From Paracoccus alkenifer (GTDB taxonomy: Bacteria; Pseudomonadota; Alphaproteobacteria; Rhodobacterales; Rhodobacteraceae), in NCBI RefSeq assembly GCF_900108405.1, contig NZ_FNXG01000002.1:620001-684000 (forward strand): 64,000 nucleotides of DNA, written 5' to 3'. Each line of letters opens with the position of its first letter. Positions within the stretch are counted from its first letter, which is position 1. The translations under genes were made by a program, and so were the position numbers. A model generated the notes under the pieces. The model worked only from the letters and a program-made list of their open reading frames with translations. It made no database searches and was not told where the DNA came from. Positions 1-9,304 of this stretch are shown one piece after another.

Positions 1-170
1 CCGCGCCGATCTTTCAAAAGCCGTTCGAGATTTCCCAACTGCTCGATGCCATCGCCGAGCTGTGCCGGCACCGCGGCCGAAATTCCAAGGCAAGCAAGCC
101 CAAGGCAAACGGGGCCAACGGCACGGGATTTCCCGGCCAGCCCAAGGTCAAGGCCCCGCGCATCGAATAG
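1..170 (+). CDS. Response regulator receiver domain, C-terminal end (partial)
   Basis: Only the last 56 codons are present, in the frame that begins at base 3. The visible part has the end of a CheY-like receiver: a K-P-F triplet (QKPFEISQLLDAIAEL), in which the conserved Lys near beta-5 precedes helix 5. A Lys/Asn/Gly/Pro-rich tail of about 30 residues then runs to the TAG. No DNA-binding output domain follows, so this is probably a single-domain regulator. The convergent neighbour is a large HWE histidine kinase whose stop lies 33 nt away, so the two may be partners; that pairing is inferred from position only. Confidence 0.75.
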   Translation, partial: APIFQKPFEISQLLDAIAELCRHRGRNSKASKPKANGANGTGFPGQPKVKAPRIE

Positions 171-202
171 GCGACCGGGGCACGGCGGCCCGGTGGGGGC
201 AG

Positions 203-3200
203 TCACCCCATCACGCCCATGATGCCCATCAGGCCGCTGCCGGACCCCGCGACCAAGGATGGAATCGGCAGGGTGATGGTGCAATGCACCCCGTCCGGGG
301 TCAGCTCATAGCTGGTTTCGGCCTTCAACTGATAGGGCAGCGCCCGTTCGATCAGTTCGCGCCCCGAGCCGCTGGGCGGGCGCGGTCCCGGCCCCTGGTC
401 CGGCCGCGCCACCTTGACCCCGCTTTCACGCCATTCGACCCGCAACAGGCGTTCGCCCCCGCTACTCACGCCGCCACACCCGCCGCCATCCGGGTCATCC
501 CCGCCATCCCCGCGGGCGCCAGCGTCTCCGGGCTGGTTTTCCAGCCACCATTCGACCCGCAGCCGCCCCTCGGGCTGCGACAGCGCCCCGTATTTCAGCG
601 CATTGGTCGCCAGCTCGTGCAGCCCCAGCGCCAGCGGCTGCACCATCGAGGACCGCAGCCGGATCCCGTTCGGGCCGCGCAGCAGCAGCCGCCCCCCGTA
701 ATCCGAACCGTTCGAGACGCCGTGCGCCGCCAGCTCGACCCGCAGCAATTCGTCAAAGGTGATCCGGTCGCCGTCCGACAGCCGCGACAACAGCCGGTTG
801 ACCCGCGCCAGCGCCCCCAGCCGGTCGCGGAAACGATAGCTGAATTCATCCAGCGAGCGGCTGCCCGCCAGCGTCCGGTCGGCGACCGATCGCACCACCC
901 CCAGCAGGTTGCGGGTGCGGTGCTGCAACTCGGCGACCATTACCTCCATCCGGCGGGCGGTCTGCTGTTCCTCGGTGATGTCGCGGCTGACGCCCCCGAT
1001 GCGGGTGACACGGCCCATCGGGTCGCGGATCGGAAAGCCGGTGTTGCGCAGCAGGCGCAGCTCGCCGTCCGAGGGGCGGCGGATGCACAGGTCGATGGAC
1101 TGGCGTTCGCCCTGCTGCATCCGTTCCAGCGCCAGCCGGGCCGCCGGGCGGTCCTCGGGCAGGATCAGATCCAGCCAGTCCTGCAAGCCGTCGCCGTGGT
1201 CGGACCAGCCGCGCTGCACCCCGAACACCCGCTCGGACGCGGGGCTGAGGTATTCCAGCGCCATCGTTGCGGCATTGCGCACCCACAGCGCATCCGAGGA
1301 TGCCTCGCCAAAGCTGCGCAGCCGCTGCTCGCGGTCGCGCAGCGCCTCGGCGGCGTTGCGGGTCTCGGTGATGTCGGCGTAAAATACCGAAAACCCGTCG
1401 GCATCGCCGAACGGGGCGACCCGCAGCGAAAACCAGCGGTTCAGATCGGGGACGAGATGTTCCACCCGCTCGGCCCGCCCGGTGCGCAGCACGCGGTCGA
1501 CGATGCCCATCAGGCTTGGGTGGTGCAGCGGGAACACGGCGCTGGCCAGCGTGCCGAGCGCGCGGCTGCGGTCCAGCCCGGTCTGGCGTTCATAGGCGGG
1601 GTTCAGTTCCAGATAGCGCGCGTCCACCACCCGGCCTGTCGCCCCGCCTTTCGTGTCGCCGTCGCGCAGCGCCGCGCAGATCGCCACGCCTTCGTCGATG
1701 CGGTCGAACAGCGAGCGATAGCGCAGCTCGCTGCTGTGCTGCGCCTGTTCGGCCTGGGCGCGGCGCACCGCGGTCCAGACCCGCTCGGCGGTTTCCTCGA
1801 CCAGCGCCACCTCGACCGGCGACCATTCGCGCGGGTTTGCATCGGCCACGGTCAGCACCGCGCGGAAGATGCCGTCCTTGAGGATCGGCGCCCCCACCAT
1901 CGCGCGCATCGGGATCGCCGCCGCCCCCTGCGGCCCCGCATTGTCCGGCTCCGGCTCTGGCTCCGGCTCCGGGTCCGGGTCCGGCGCGGCGGTATCGGTG
2001 CGGACATAGGTTTTCCCGGCCGCATAGGCCGCGCGCGGCCCGGCGCCAAAATCGCTGAGCGAAAAGCTGCACCCCCCTGCCTGTGGCGTGAAGGGGTGAT
2101 CGTGCCGCAGGGTGGCGGTGCCGCTGGTCGCGTCGATGTCGAAATATTCGGCGCGGCTGACGCCCAGATGCTGCGCCAGGACCCGCATCGCCAGCGCTTG
2201 CATCGTCTGAGGGTCCGACACCGGGCGCAGCGCATCGGTCAGCCGCAACAGGAATTCATGCCGCTGCTCGCGCTGGCGCAATTCATATTCGGCCTGGCGG
2301 CGTTCGGTGATGTCGCTCCATACCATGGTGATCCAGCCCGAATCGCGGGCGCCGACCGGGGCGAAACGCAGCTCGAACCAGCGCTCGCCCACGGCAAGCG
2401 GCGCGTCGGCGCGCACGGGCACGCCGCTGCGGCGGATCCGCGACAGCGCGTTGATGCAGGGCGCGGCAAGGCAAGGCATCACCTCGGCCACGCTGCGCCC
2501 CACGATCCGGCGCTCGCCCAGATGGGCGGCAAAGGCGGGGTTCACCTCGCGAAACACCAGCTGCGATACCGGGTCCGAGGCGTCGCCCACAGCCTCGATC
2601 AGGGCGATGCCTTCGTTGATGGAATCGACGATGGCGCGGTATTTCGCCTCGCTCGCGCGCAGGGCGGTTTCGGCCAGCGCGCGTTCGACCGCGGCGCGGG
2701 TGCGTTCGGCGACTTCGGCGATCAGGGCGACATCCGCGGCGGACCAGTCGCGCGGGGACTGGTGGTGGCAACCGAAATGCACCACCTCGCGCCCGTTGCG
2801 CAGCAGCGGCACGGCGACGATGGCCAGCACGCCCGTGGCCAGCCACGCGCGCCGCACCTCGGGTTCCAGCCGGGGATCGCGCGCGGCGTCAGAGACCACG
2901 ACCGGCTGCCCCAGCCGCAGCTGGCCGGAGACCCAGCCAAGGCTGCTTGCGTCGTCGTCGAAACGGCCGGCCAGCGGCGGCAGCCGGCGGTTGTATTGCC
3001 CGCGGACATGGCATTGCCGCTCGCCGTCGATATCCTCGATCCCCAGATACAGCGTCCGGTCGGTGTCCAGATATTCGCACAGCAGCCGGGCGCTGGTCTG
3101 CATGATCGCCGCCGGCTCGTGCAGCGACGCATGTGCATCGCCAAGCCGCAGCAGAAAGGCGTGCTGCCGGTCGCTGTCGGACTGGATTCCGGCCTGATCG

Positions 3201-3223
3201 GGCGCACGCATGTCAACGGGCAT
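203..3223 (-). CDS. Multi-sensor (GAF/PAS) HWE-family histidine kinase
   Basis: A 1006-residue cytoplasmic sensor kinase without membrane segments. Apparent order: GAF (about 20-180), PAS (190-315), GAF (325-500), PAS (505-630), PAS (640-765), then an HWE catalytic core. The phospho-acceptor lies in VAELQHRTRNLL, followed by the long helical RSVADRTLAGS region typical of the HWE family. The ATP lid region has HELATNALKYG and the WRESG motif with the W-x-E signature. A low-complexity Asp-Pro/Glu-Pro stretch near residue 420 interrupts the second GAF domain, and a Gly-rich insert interrupts the ATPase domain. HWE kinases often phosphorylate single-domain regulators or feed the general stress response. 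The signal sensed here cannot be read from sequence. Confidence 0.85.
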   Translation of the reverse strand: MPVDMRAPDQAGIQSDSDRQHAFLLRLGDAHASLHEPAAIMQTSARLLCEYLDTDRTLYLGIEDIDGERQCHVRGQYNRRLPPLAGRFDDDASSLGWVSGQLRLGQPVVVSDAARDPRLEPEVRRAWLATGVLAIVAVPLLRNGREVVHFGCHHQSPRDWSAADVALIAEVAERTRAAVERALAETALRASEAKYRAIVDSINEGIALIEAVGDASDPVSQLVFREVNPAFAAHLGERRIVGRSVAEVMPCLAAPCINALSRIRRSGVPVRADAPLAVGERWFELRFAPVGARDSGWITMVWSDITERRQAEYELRQREQRHEFLLRLTDALRPVSDPQTMQALAMRVLAQHLGVSRAEYFDIDATSGTATLRHDHPFTPQAGGCSFSLSDFGAGPRAAYAAGKTYVRTDTAAPDPDPEPEPEPEPDNAGPQGAAAIPMRAMVGAPILKDGIFRAVLTVADANPREWSPVEVALVEETAERVWTAVRRAQAEQAQHSSELRYRSLFDRIDEGVAICAALRDGDTKGGATGRVVDARYLELNPAYERQTGLDRSRALGTLASAVFPLHHPSLMGIVDRVLRTGRAERVEHLVPDLNRWFSLRVAPFGDADGFSVFYADITETRNAAEALRDREQRLRSFGEASSDALWVRNAATMALEYLSPASERVFGVQRGWSDHGDGLQDWLDLILPEDRPAARLALERMQQGERQSIDLCIRRPSDGELRLLRNTGFPIRDPMGRVTRIGGVSRDITEEQQTARRMEVMVAELQHRTRNLLGVVRSVADRTLAGSRSLDEFSYRFRDRLGALARVNRLLSRLSDGDRITFDELLRVELAAHGVSNGSDYGGRLLLRGPNGIRLRSSMVQPLALGLHELATNALKYGALSQPEGRLRVEWWLENQPGDAGARGDGGDDPDGGGCGGVSSGGERLLRVEWRESGVKVARPDQGPGPRPPSGSGRELIERALPYQLKAETSYELTPDGVHCTITLPIPSLVAGSGSGLMGIMGVMG
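1944..1985. repeat. Hexanucleotide tandem repeat inside the kinase gene
   Basis: About seven imperfect 6-bp units (TCCGGC/TCCGGG on the + strand) encode alternating Asp-Pro and Glu-Pro pairs in the second GAF domain of the kinase. The unit is a multiple of three, so slippage would change linker length without a frameshift. Confidence 0.6.
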
Positions 3224-3254
3224 GGCTGTTCTTTCGCCGATAAAGGTTGCTCGG

Positions 3255-3269
3255 CCTGATCCTATCAGG
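3255..3269. promoter_or_regulatory. Small perfect dyad upstream of the kinase gene
   Basis: CCTGAT-CCT-ATCAGG is a perfect 6-bp inverted repeat with a 3-bp spacer, 32 nt upstream of the kinase start. Position and symmetry suit an operator, but the protein that would bind it is unknown and the site is short enough to be chance. Confidence 0.25.
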
Positions 3270-3354
3270 AATCCCCGGGGGGGCGACGGTCAATCCTCGG
3301 TCGTGCCCCGGTCGTGCCCCGGTCGCGCCCGCAGGGAACAGGGTGCGGGCGCGC

Positions 3355-4146
3355 TCAGGTGGTCATGCGCACCACGACGACGGCCAGCGCGGAAATTCCC
3401 AGCACGCAGGCGGTGGCGATGGTGATGCTGGTGCCGGCGGTGACGGCCGCGACGCCGATCATCGCCCAGATCGCCGCCACCGAAAACGTCACCAGCGGTT
3501 GCAGGCGCAGCTGCACCCACACCGCGGCCAGCGCCGCCACCAGCAGCCCCAGCAGGATCGAGCGTTCCAGCCCCAACCCGAAATCGAACAGCACCAGCCC
3601 CAGCGCGTTGGCCGCCGACATCACCACCCAGCCGGCGACAAAGGCCAGCGGCCAAACGCCGGTGCCGCCGATCCCGTCCGCGCGACGCTCGGCCTCGGTC
3701 GTGACCGGGGCTTCGGTCAGCTGCGCGATTCCCAGCGCCAGCGCCGCGCAGGCCGCTGCGGCCAGCGCCAGCCCGACCAGCGGCACAGGGCCGATCACCC
3801 AGGGCCACAGCGCCGCCAGCGCCAGCCCCGCGCTGATCGCCAGCGGCAGCGGCGGCGCGAAACGCGCCCGCCCGCGCGCGGCCATGTGCAGCACCGCCGC
3901 CACCAGAACCGCCGCCAGCAGCAGCCACATGATCGCCGAACCCGGCTGCGCCACCAGCCCCAGCAGCGACAGCTCGCCCGGGCCGCCGCTCAGCGACATC
4001 CGCCCCGCCAGCGTGCGTTCAAAGGACAGCGGGGACGAGCGGAGGGGCGCCCAATCGGTCAGCGTGCGCAACGCGGTCAGCAGGGCCGAGATCGCAAAGG
4101 ATCCCGCCGTGAACACCTCGATCACTATCCGCAAGCTTCGGCTCAT
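3355..4146 (-). CDS. Multi-pass membrane protein of unknown function
   Basis: 263 residues, mostly Ala/Leu/Val-rich hydrophobic stretches that I read as six to eight transmembrane helices. The first starts near residue 12. A charged loop around residues 155-170 (TEAERRAD) separates the two halves. I recognise no catalytic or transport motif. The gene lies upstream of the kinase on the same strand with a gap of about 130 bp, and downstream of serS. The spacing on both sides suggests independent expression. Many Rhodobacteraceae carry similar uncharacterised hydrophobic proteins, so the product should stay hypothetical. Confidence 0.7.
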   Translation of the reverse strand: MSRSLRIVIEVFTAGSFAISALLTALRTLTDWAPLRSSPLSFERTLAGRMSLSGGPGELSLLGLVAQPGSAIMWLLLAAVLVAAVLHMAARGRARFAPPLPLAISAGLALAALWPWVIGPVPLVGLALAAAACAALALGIAQLTEAPVTTEAERRADGIGGTGVWPLAFVAGWVVMSAANALGLVLFDFGLGLERSILLGLLVAALAAVWVQLRLQPLVTFSVAAIWAMIGVAAVTAGTSITIATACVLGISALAVVVVRMTT

Positions 4147-4212
4147 GGCAGAGAAACGCCCCCGCGCCGGGCTGGGTCCATCGCAAATCCGGAACCGGGC
4201 GATTTCGGGCGC

Positions 4213-5505
4213 TCAGGCAAGCCCGCCCTCGGCCGTCAGCCGCGTGGCGCCGCCCAGATAGGGGCGCAGCACCACCGGCAACTCGACCGAGCCATCCGCC
4301 TGCTGACCGTTTTCCAGCACCGCAATCAGCGTGCGCCCCACCGCCAGCCCCGATCCGTTCAGCGTATGCACGAACTCGGGCCTGCCGCCCCCCGCGGGGC
4401 GATAGCGCGCGTTCATCCGCCGCGCCTGGAAATCGCCGCAATAGCTGACGCTGGAGATCTCGCGATAGCGGTTCTGGCCGGGCAGCCACACCTCAAGATC
4501 ATGGGTGATGCGGGCGCCGAAACCCATGTCGCCGGTGCACAGCACGATGGTGCGATAGGGCAGCCCCAGCGCCTCGAGCACGGCCTCGGCGCGCCGGGTC
4601 ATCGCCTCGTGCTCGGGCAGCCCCGATTCGGCGTCGGTGATCGACACCATCTCGACCTTTTCGAACTGGTGCTGGCGCAGCATCCCGGTGGTGTCGCGCC
4701 CGGCCGATCCGGCCTCGGAGCGGAAACACTGCGAATGCGCCACCATGCGGCGGGGCAGGGTGGCATGGCCGACCAGATCGCCGTGGACCGTGTTGGTCAG
4801 CGTGACCTCGGCGGTGGGGATCAGCCACCAGCCCTCGCGGGTCTGATAGGAGTCCTCGCCGAACTTGGGCAGCTGGCCGGTGCCCTCCATCATCTCGGAC
4901 AGGACCAGCACCGGCGCCCAGACCTCGGTCAGCCCGTGGCGGTCGACATGCAGGTCCAGCATGAACTGCGCCAGCGCCCGGTGGATGCGCGCCACCGCCC
5001 CGGTCAGCATGACGAAACGCGCCCCCGACAGCTTGGCGGCGGTGGCGAAGTCCATGCCCGGACGGACGCCCGCGATCTCGAAATGCTCGGCCGGGGCGAA
5101 ATCCAGCGCGCGCGGCTCGCCCCAGCGGCGGATTTCCACATTGTCGTTTTCGTCCGCACCCTCGGGCACGCTGTCCAGCGGCAGGTTGGGGATGGTCATC
5201 AGCAGGTCGCGCAGCCGCGCGTCCAGCGCCGCGGCCTCGGCCTGCATGGCGGCGACCTCGGCCTTTTTCGCGGCGACCAGCGCGCGCAGATCCTCGAACG
5301 CCGCCTCGTCGCCGCGCGCCTTGGCGGCGCCTACGTCCTTGCTGGCGCGGTTCTGTTCGGCCTGTGCGGTCTCGGCGGCATTGATGCGGGCGCGGCGCTC
5401 GGCGTCCAGCGCCAGGATTTCAGGCGACAGCGGCGCCAGCCCGCGCCGGGAAAGCGCGGCATCGAACGCGGCCGGGTCGTCGCGGATCACGCGGATGTCG
5501 TGCAT
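4213..5505 (-). CDS. serS: Seryl-tRNA synthetase
   Basis: Charges tRNA-Ser (and tRNA-Sec where present) with serine in the cytoplasm. The 430-residue length is normal. The N-terminal [11 protein letters not shown] segment begins the tRNA-binding arm, which forms an antiparallel coiled coil (about 30-105) rich in Glu/Ala/Arg. The class II core follows: motif 2 around [13 protein letters not shown], and motif 3 near the C-terminus with [19 protein letters not shown], the Gly-Arg-Thr signature of SerRS. I chose the ATG at 5505 because AAAGGA lies just upstream; a longer in-frame start at 5535 has no comparable ribosome-binding site. Confidence 0.97.
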   Translation of the reverse strand: MHDIRVIRDDPAAFDAALSRRGLAPLSPEILALDAERRARINAAETAQAEQNRASKDVGAAKARGDEAAFEDLRALVAAKKAEVAAMQAEAAALDARLRDLLMTIPNLPLDSVPEGADENDNVEIRRWGEPRALDFAPAEHFEIAGVRPGMDFATAAKLSGARFVMLTGAVARIHRALAQFMLDLHVDRHGLTEVWAPVLVLSEMMEGTGQLPKFGEDSYQTREGWWLIPTAEVTLTNTVHGDLVGHATLPRRMVAHSQCFRSEAGSAGRDTTGMLRQHQFEKVEMVSITDAESGLPEHEAMTRRAEAVLEALGLPYRTIVLCTGDMGFGARITHDLEVWLPGQNRYREISSVSYCGDFQARRMNARYRPAGGGRPEFVHTLNGSGLAVGRTLIAVLENGQQADGSVELPVVLRPYLGGATRLTAEGGLA

Positions 5506-5586
5506 GAGAAGGGATCCTTTCGCCGTGTCGCCCAAGGGGTGATGTCCCCCTTAACCCAGCCTGCCGCATGACAAAAGCCCCGCCGC

Positions 5587-5946
5587 TCAACCGGCGTCGG
5601 CCAGCAGTGCCCCCAGTTCGCGCCAGAACCACGCAGAGGATTCATAACCCTGAAAGCGGCCTATCTCGACCCGGTCGCGCAGCAGGATGAAGGTGGGCGT
5701 TGCATAAGGCGCGCCCGCCAGCGCCAGCCCGTCGGGCCAGGGCCCGTCCAGCGGCACCGGCACGACCGGCGCCGCCCGCCCCTCGGCCCGTGCGGAATAC
5801 CCGGGCAGAACCTCGCGCCGAAACGCCGCGCAGAACGGACAGCCCGGCGATTCCACCAACAGCAGCGCCAGCCCGCGCGGCACCGCCGCCGCCACTGCGG
5901 GCAGGACCAGGCAGGCAAGACCAAGCAAGGCGGCGCGACGGTCCAT
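5587..5946 (-). CDS. SoxS-like periplasmic thioredoxin-fold protein
   Basis: About 119 residues with an N-terminal signal peptide (MDRRAALLGLACLVLP). The thioredoxin-like region carries ESPGCPFCAAF, a CPFC redox pair, and a cis-Pro candidate in YATPTFILL. Length and layout resemble SoxS, the periplasmic thiol-disulfide protein of sulfur-oxidising Paracoccus and relatives. There are no sox genes nearby, so a general thiol-redox role is as likely. The start at 5946 was chosen because GGAGAG sits at good spacing and the signal peptide begins there; a longer reading from 6009 would run into the repeat upstream. Confidence 0.7.
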   Translation of the reverse strand: MDRRAALLGLACLVLPAVAAAVPRGLALLLVESPGCPFCAAFRREVLPGYSARAEGRAAPVVPVPLDGPWPDGLALAGAPYATPTFILLRDRVEIGRFQGYESSAWFWRELGALLADAG

Positions 5947-6011
5947 CGACTCTCCGGGCAAGTTATCCCGGAGCTTGCCTGCATCCCGCAGCAGCGCAAG
6001 AGCAGTCACCA

Positions 6012-6060
6012 GGTTTTCATCTTGCCCGAAATATCCTCCGGGATCGTCGTATACGACGAT
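6012..6060 (-). repeat. Hairpin-plus-tail dispersed element, copy 1
   Basis: Read on the minus strand, an 18-bp perfect palindrome (ATCGTCGTATACGACGAT, 6043-6060) is followed by CCCGGAGGATATTT and then GGGCAAGATGAAAA. This matches the common plan of nine elements in the window: a variable hairpin, then a C/G run, GG(A)TATTT and a purine-rich AAGATGAA-like end. It lies downstream of ada. Confidence 0.75.
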
Positions 6061-6109
6061 GGGGGTGGAAAACCCCCGGTCCGGCCGCGCCGCCGCCAGC
6101 CTGCCGCCG

Positions 6110-7174
6110 TCAGCCCGCCGCCAGCTTGCGCTCGATCGCGATCAGCGCCTGTTTGCGCCACAGCCCGCCGGCATAGCCGGTCAGGCTGCCGTCGGCGCCG
6201 ATCACCCGGTGACAGGGGACCACGACGGCAAGCTGGTTGGACCCCACCGCGCGGGCCACCGCCCGCACCGCGCTGGGCCGTCCGATCCGGGCCGCAAGCT
6301 CGCCATAGCTGACGGTCGCGCCGGGGGGGATGCGGCGCAGCTCTTCCCAGACCTCGCGCAGGAACGGGGTGCCGTAAAGCGTCAGCGGGACATCGAAATC
6401 CCCGCTTTCGCCGACGAAATAGCGCTGCAACTGCGCCTCGGCCCCGTCGGTGATGCTGGTGCGGCCCAGCCCGATCCGGCCGCCCGCCGCCTTGGACAGC
6501 CGCTGCAATTCGGCCGCCAGCGCCTTGCGGTCGGTGAATTCCAGCAGATGCAGGCTGCGGTCGTCCGCCACCGCGATCATTCCTCCCAGCGGCGTGTCCA
6601 GCCATTCCGCGACCAGCCCCCCCGCACCCTGCACCATCGCCGCCGGTGGATGGCCGAACAGCCGCGCGAAAGCCTCGCGAAAACCGCTGGCGCTGTCGAA
6701 CCCCGCGTCCAGCTGCGCCGCGATCACCGGCGCGCCCCCGGCCAGCGCCCGCGCGCCCTTGCGCAGCCGCATCTGCCGGGCGAGCTCCAGAAAGCTCATC
6801 CCGTAATGACGCTTGAAGGCGCGCCGCACGGTCGAGGGGTCCAGCCCCAGCGCGGCCACCCCGGCCTCGGTCCAGCGCCGCCCCGGCTCGGCGTTCAGCG
6901 CGTCGAGCATCCGGCGCAGCACCGGGTCGCCCTCGGCCTCTAGCCCCAGAGGGTGGCAGCGGCGGCAGGGGCGGAACCCCGCCGCAAGCGCCTCGGCCGG
7001 GCTGGCGAACCAGCGGCAGTTTTCCGGCCGGGGTTTGCGCGCGGGGCAGGTCAGGCGGCAAAAGATGCCGGTGGTGGCGACGCCGACCCAGGCGCGGCCC
7101 TCATAGGCCGGATCGCGGCGGATCAGCGCATCGTAAAGCGCGGCGGAATCGGGGGTAAGGGGCAGGCTGTCCAT
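6110..7174 (-). CDS. ada: Bifunctional Ada: DNA methylphosphotriester/O6-methylguanine methyltransferase and AraC-type activator
   Basis: Repairs alkylated DNA and activates the adaptive response. Domain order over 354 residues is as in E. coli Ada. First comes the Ada zinc domain with the four cysteines in FCRLTC and RPCRRC (about 38-75); the first Cys accepts methyl from phosphotriesters. An AraC helix-turn-helix pair follows (85-180). The C-terminal methyltransferase carries the active site VVPCHRVIG (about 320), whose Cys accepts methyl from O6-methylguanine. No alkB or alkA neighbour is visible. The gene stands alone, bracketed by two inverted copies of the palindrome-bearing repeat. Confidence 0.95.
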   Translation of the reverse strand: MDSLPLTPDSAALYDALIRRDPAYEGRAWVGVATTGIFCRLTCPARKPRPENCRWFASPAEALAAGFRPCRRCHPLGLEAEGDPVLRRMLDALNAEPGRRWTEAGVAALGLDPSTVRRAFKRHYGMSFLELARQMRLRKGARALAGGAPVIAAQLDAGFDSASGFREAFARLFGHPPAAMVQGAGGLVAEWLDTPLGGMIAVADDRSLHLLEFTDRKALAAELQRLSKAAGGRIGLGRTSITDGAEAQLQRYFVGESGDFDVPLTLYGTPFLREVWEELRRIPPGATVSYGELAARIGRPSAVRAVARAVGSNQLAVVVPCHRVIGADGSLTGYAGGLWRKQALIAIERKLAAG

Positions 7175-7257
7175 GCGCTTAGCTTAGCCGATTCGTGCCG
7201 GCGCGCAGCCGCGGATCGGGCGTTTATTTCCGGGCGGTCAGGGCAGGGGCCAGCCCC

Positions 7258-7300
7258 ATCGTCGTATACGACGATCCCCCGGGATATTTGGGCACCAAAG
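7258..7300 (+). repeat. Hairpin-plus-tail dispersed element, copy 2
   Basis: The same 18-bp palindrome as in copy 1 (7258-7275) is followed on the + strand by CCCCCGGGATATTTGGGCACC. It is in inverted orientation to copy 1, so the two bracket ada with palindromes innermost. It lies 13 bp beyond the 3' end of meaB. Confidence 0.75.
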
Positions 7301-7312
7301 ACCGGGGCGCGG

Positions 7313-8293
7313 TCAACCGAGCGATTCGAGCATTTCCGCCGCGGCCGCCACCGGGTCGGCCCGGCCGGCGGCGACCTGCGCGCCAAGCGCGGACAGGCGC
7401 GAGGCGGCGGGTTCGCGTTCCAGCCGGGCAAGCAGGCCGGCGCGGACTTCGGACAGGAACCAGCTTTGCGCCTGTTCGGCGCGGTTGCGGTCGAAATTAC
7501 CGGTCTCGCGCCGCCATTGGGCCAGCGCCTGCATCTCGTCCCAGGCGCGCGCCAGCCCGTCGCCCTCGACGGCGGACACCGGCAGCGCCTTGGGGAAACC
7601 CTCGGGGTCTTGGGGACGCTTGCGCAGCAGTCGCAGCGCGCCCGCGTAGTCCGAGACGGTGCGGGTGGCGGTGGCCTTGAGCTCTCCATCCGCCTTGTTG
7701 ACCAGAATCAGGTCGGCCATTTCCATGATCCCGCGCTTGACGCCCTGCAATTCATCGCCGCCCGCGGGGGCCAGCAGCAGGATGAACAGATCGCTCATCT
7801 CGGCCACAAGGGTTTCGCTTTGCCCGACGCCCACCGTCTCGATCAGCACCACGTCAAAGCCCGCGGCCTCGCACAGCCGCGCGGTTTCGCGGGTGCGGCG
7901 GGCGACGCCGCCAAGCTCTGCGCGCGAGGGCGACGGGCGGATATAGGCGTTGGGGTCGCGCGACAGCTGTTCCATCCGCGTCTTGTCGCCCAGGATCGAG
8001 CCGCCCGAGCGCGCCGAGGACGGATCGACCGCCAGCACCGCCACCCGCAGGCCAAGCCCGGTCAGCATCAGCCCGAACGCCTCGATAAAGGTGGATTTGC
8101 CGACCCCCGGCGTGCCCGACAGCCCGATGCGCAGCGCCTGCCGCCGGGGCAGGGCGGCCAGCAGCGCCACCGCCTGTTCGCGGTGATCGGCGCGGGTGCT
8201 TTCGATCAGCGTGATCGCACGTGCCAGCGCGCGGCGTTCGCCCGCGGCCACGGCGGCGGCCAGATCCCGGGCGGGGGCATGAATGTCGGACAT
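7313..8293 (-). CDS. meaB: MeaB-type G3E GTPase (methylmalonyl-CoA mutase chaperone)
   Basis: 326 residues. A P-loop GTPase of the MeaB/ArgK family that protects and reactivates adenosylcobalamin-dependent methylmalonyl-CoA mutase. The Walker A motif is GTPGVGKST, the Walker B-like region is [12 protein letters not shown], and the base-recognition motif is NKAD. The older label 'LAO/AO transport ATPase' refers to this family. No mutase gene lies in the window. The ATG at 8293 was chosen because AGAGGGAT precedes it; the frame stays open further upstream, but that stretch has no protein character and overlaps the divergent rpmB leader. Confidence 0.9.
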   Translation of the reverse strand: MSDIHAPARDLAAAVAAGERRALARAITLIESTRADHREQAVALLAALPRRQALRIGLSGTPGVGKSTFIEAFGLMLTGLGLRVAVLAVDPSSARSGGSILGDKTRMEQLSRDPNAYIRPSPSRAELGGVARRTRETARLCEAAGFDVVLIETVGVGQSETLVAEMSDLFILLLAPAGGDELQGVKRGIMEMADLILVNKADGELKATATRTVSDYAGALRLLRKRPQDPEGFPKALPVSAVEGDGLARAWDEMQALAQWRRETGNFDRNRAEQAQSWFLSEVRAGLLARLEREPAASRLSALGAQVAAGRADPVAAAAEMLESLG

Positions 8294-8392
8294 CGGCGAT
8301 CCCTCTGGCTGACGGTTGCGGATGTGGTATTGGTCCGGGGCGCCGTTGCCAAGCGTTCGCGGCCATTTGCCGGGGTGCGCATCGATTCGGGG

Positions 8393-8421
8393 TTGACGCT
8401 GGGCGCGGGCGACCCTATCCA
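8393..8421 (+). promoter_or_regulatory. Sigma-70-type promoter of rpmB
   Basis: TTGACG (8393-8398) and TATCCA (8416-8421) are separated by exactly 17 bp and point towards rpmB, leaving a 5' leader of about 90 nt. The rest of this meaB-rpmB intergenic region shows nothing else I can name. Confidence 0.6.
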
Positions 8422-8518
8422 CGCACAACGGATTTCCGGGCGCTGCCTTGGCAAGCGCCCTTTCAATTTCCGGCACCGGCCGCAGCGGGGCCGGTCGCTG
8501 CAACGAAGGATCAAGATC

Positions 8519-8794
8519 ATGTCGCGCGTCTGCGAACTGACCGGCAAGGGGCCGATGTCCGGCAACACCATCAGCCATGCCAACAACAAGAACCGCCGCC
8601 GGTTCCTGCCGAACCTCAACGACGTCACGCTGATGTCGGACAAGCTGGGGCAGTCCTATTCGCTGCGCATCTCGGCGGCGGCGCTGCGCTCGGTCGACCA
8701 CCGCGGCGGGCTGGATGCCTATCTCGCCAAGGCCAAGGACGACGAGCTGTCGCCCCGCGCGCTCAAGATCAAGCGCGAGCTGGCCAAGGCCTGA
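8519..8794 (+). CDS. rpmB: 50S ribosomal protein L28
   Basis: 91 residues, usual for the alphaproteobacterial form. The N-terminal [20 protein letters not shown] and the following [11 protein letters not shown] segment are diagnostic of L28. It binds 23S rRNA near the E site. GAAGGA lies at good spacing before the ATG. Upstream is a good sigma-70 promoter; downstream is a strong intrinsic terminator, so this is a monocistronic unit. Confidence 0.97.
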   Translation: MSRVCELTGKGPMSGNTISHANNKNRRRFLPNLNDVTLMSDKLGQSYSLRISAAALRSVDHRGGLDAYLAKAKDDELSPRALKIKRELAKA

Positions 8795-8840
8795 GCATCG
8801 CATGGCGTGGCAAGGCGCCCGCGCCGGCACTATATCTGCA

Positions 8841-8875
8841 AGGCCCTGCCCTCGCGGCAGGGCCTTTGCCGTTTT
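8841..8875 (+). terminator. Intrinsic terminator of rpmB
   Basis: A 10-bp perfect stem (AGGCCCTGCC / GGCAGGGCCT) with the 5-nt loop CTCGC is followed by TTGCCGTTTT. Confidence 0.85.
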
Positions 8876-8932
8876 ACCCATCCGCATCGACGCCCCTAGG
8901 CGGCCGCGCCGCGGTGGCATAGACTGCCGGCA

Positions 8933-9271
8933 ATGACCATGCTGCCGCGCCTCTGTCTTGTCCTGCTCATGCTGCTGACCAGCGTCGCGCTGGGAATGGC
9001 GCGCGGGCAGCTGCGGGTGGGCGGGGAACTCGTGCTGTGCAGCGGCAGCGCCGTGGTGGTGGTGACGGCACCCGACGGCAGCCCCGGCCACGCCCATTTC
9101 TGCCCGGACATGGCGACCGCGCTGCTGGCAGCGGTCGAACTGCCGCCGGTCGCACCCCACCGCCCCGTTGCCCGGTGGCAGGGGGCATGGCCGGCAACAA
9201 CCCTCGTTCCCGCGATGGCGGATCGTCCGTCACCCCAGGCCCGCGGCCCCCCGCCGCCGCGCTCTGGCTAA
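8933..9271 (+). CDS. Small exported Cys/Pro-rich protein upstream of PCuAC (possible CutF/DUF2946-like copper leader protein)
   Basis: 112 residues. A hydrophobic signal peptide ([16 protein letters not shown]) is followed by a segment with LVLCSG and HAHFCPDMA, which puts Cys and His residues in a possible metal site. The C-terminus is proline-rich (RGPPPPRSG). The stop is 33 nt before the PCuAC copper chaperone gene on the same strand. Small exported proteins with a Cys motif and a Pro-rich end upstream of copper genes (CutF of Rhodobacter capsulatus) act as translational copper sensors. The layout here is similar, but there is no CXXXC motif and I found no convincing stem over the next ribosome-binding site. 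The start could instead be the ATG two codons later. Confidence 0.55.
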   Translation: MTMLPRLCLVLLMLLTSVALGMARGQLRVGGELVLCSGSAVVVVTAPDGSPGHAHFCPDMATALLAAVELPPVAPHRPVARWQGAWPATTLVPAMADRPSPQARGPPPPRSG

Positions 9272-9304
9272 GACGATCCCATATCAAAACACGAGAGTAT
9301 TCCG

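Noticed and set aside
62..3259. A 1065-codon open frame on the + strand opposite the histidine kinase
   Set aside because: Antisense shadow of a GC-rich gene: Arg/Gln/His/Pro-rich, no domain, and the minus-strand kinase explains the DNA.
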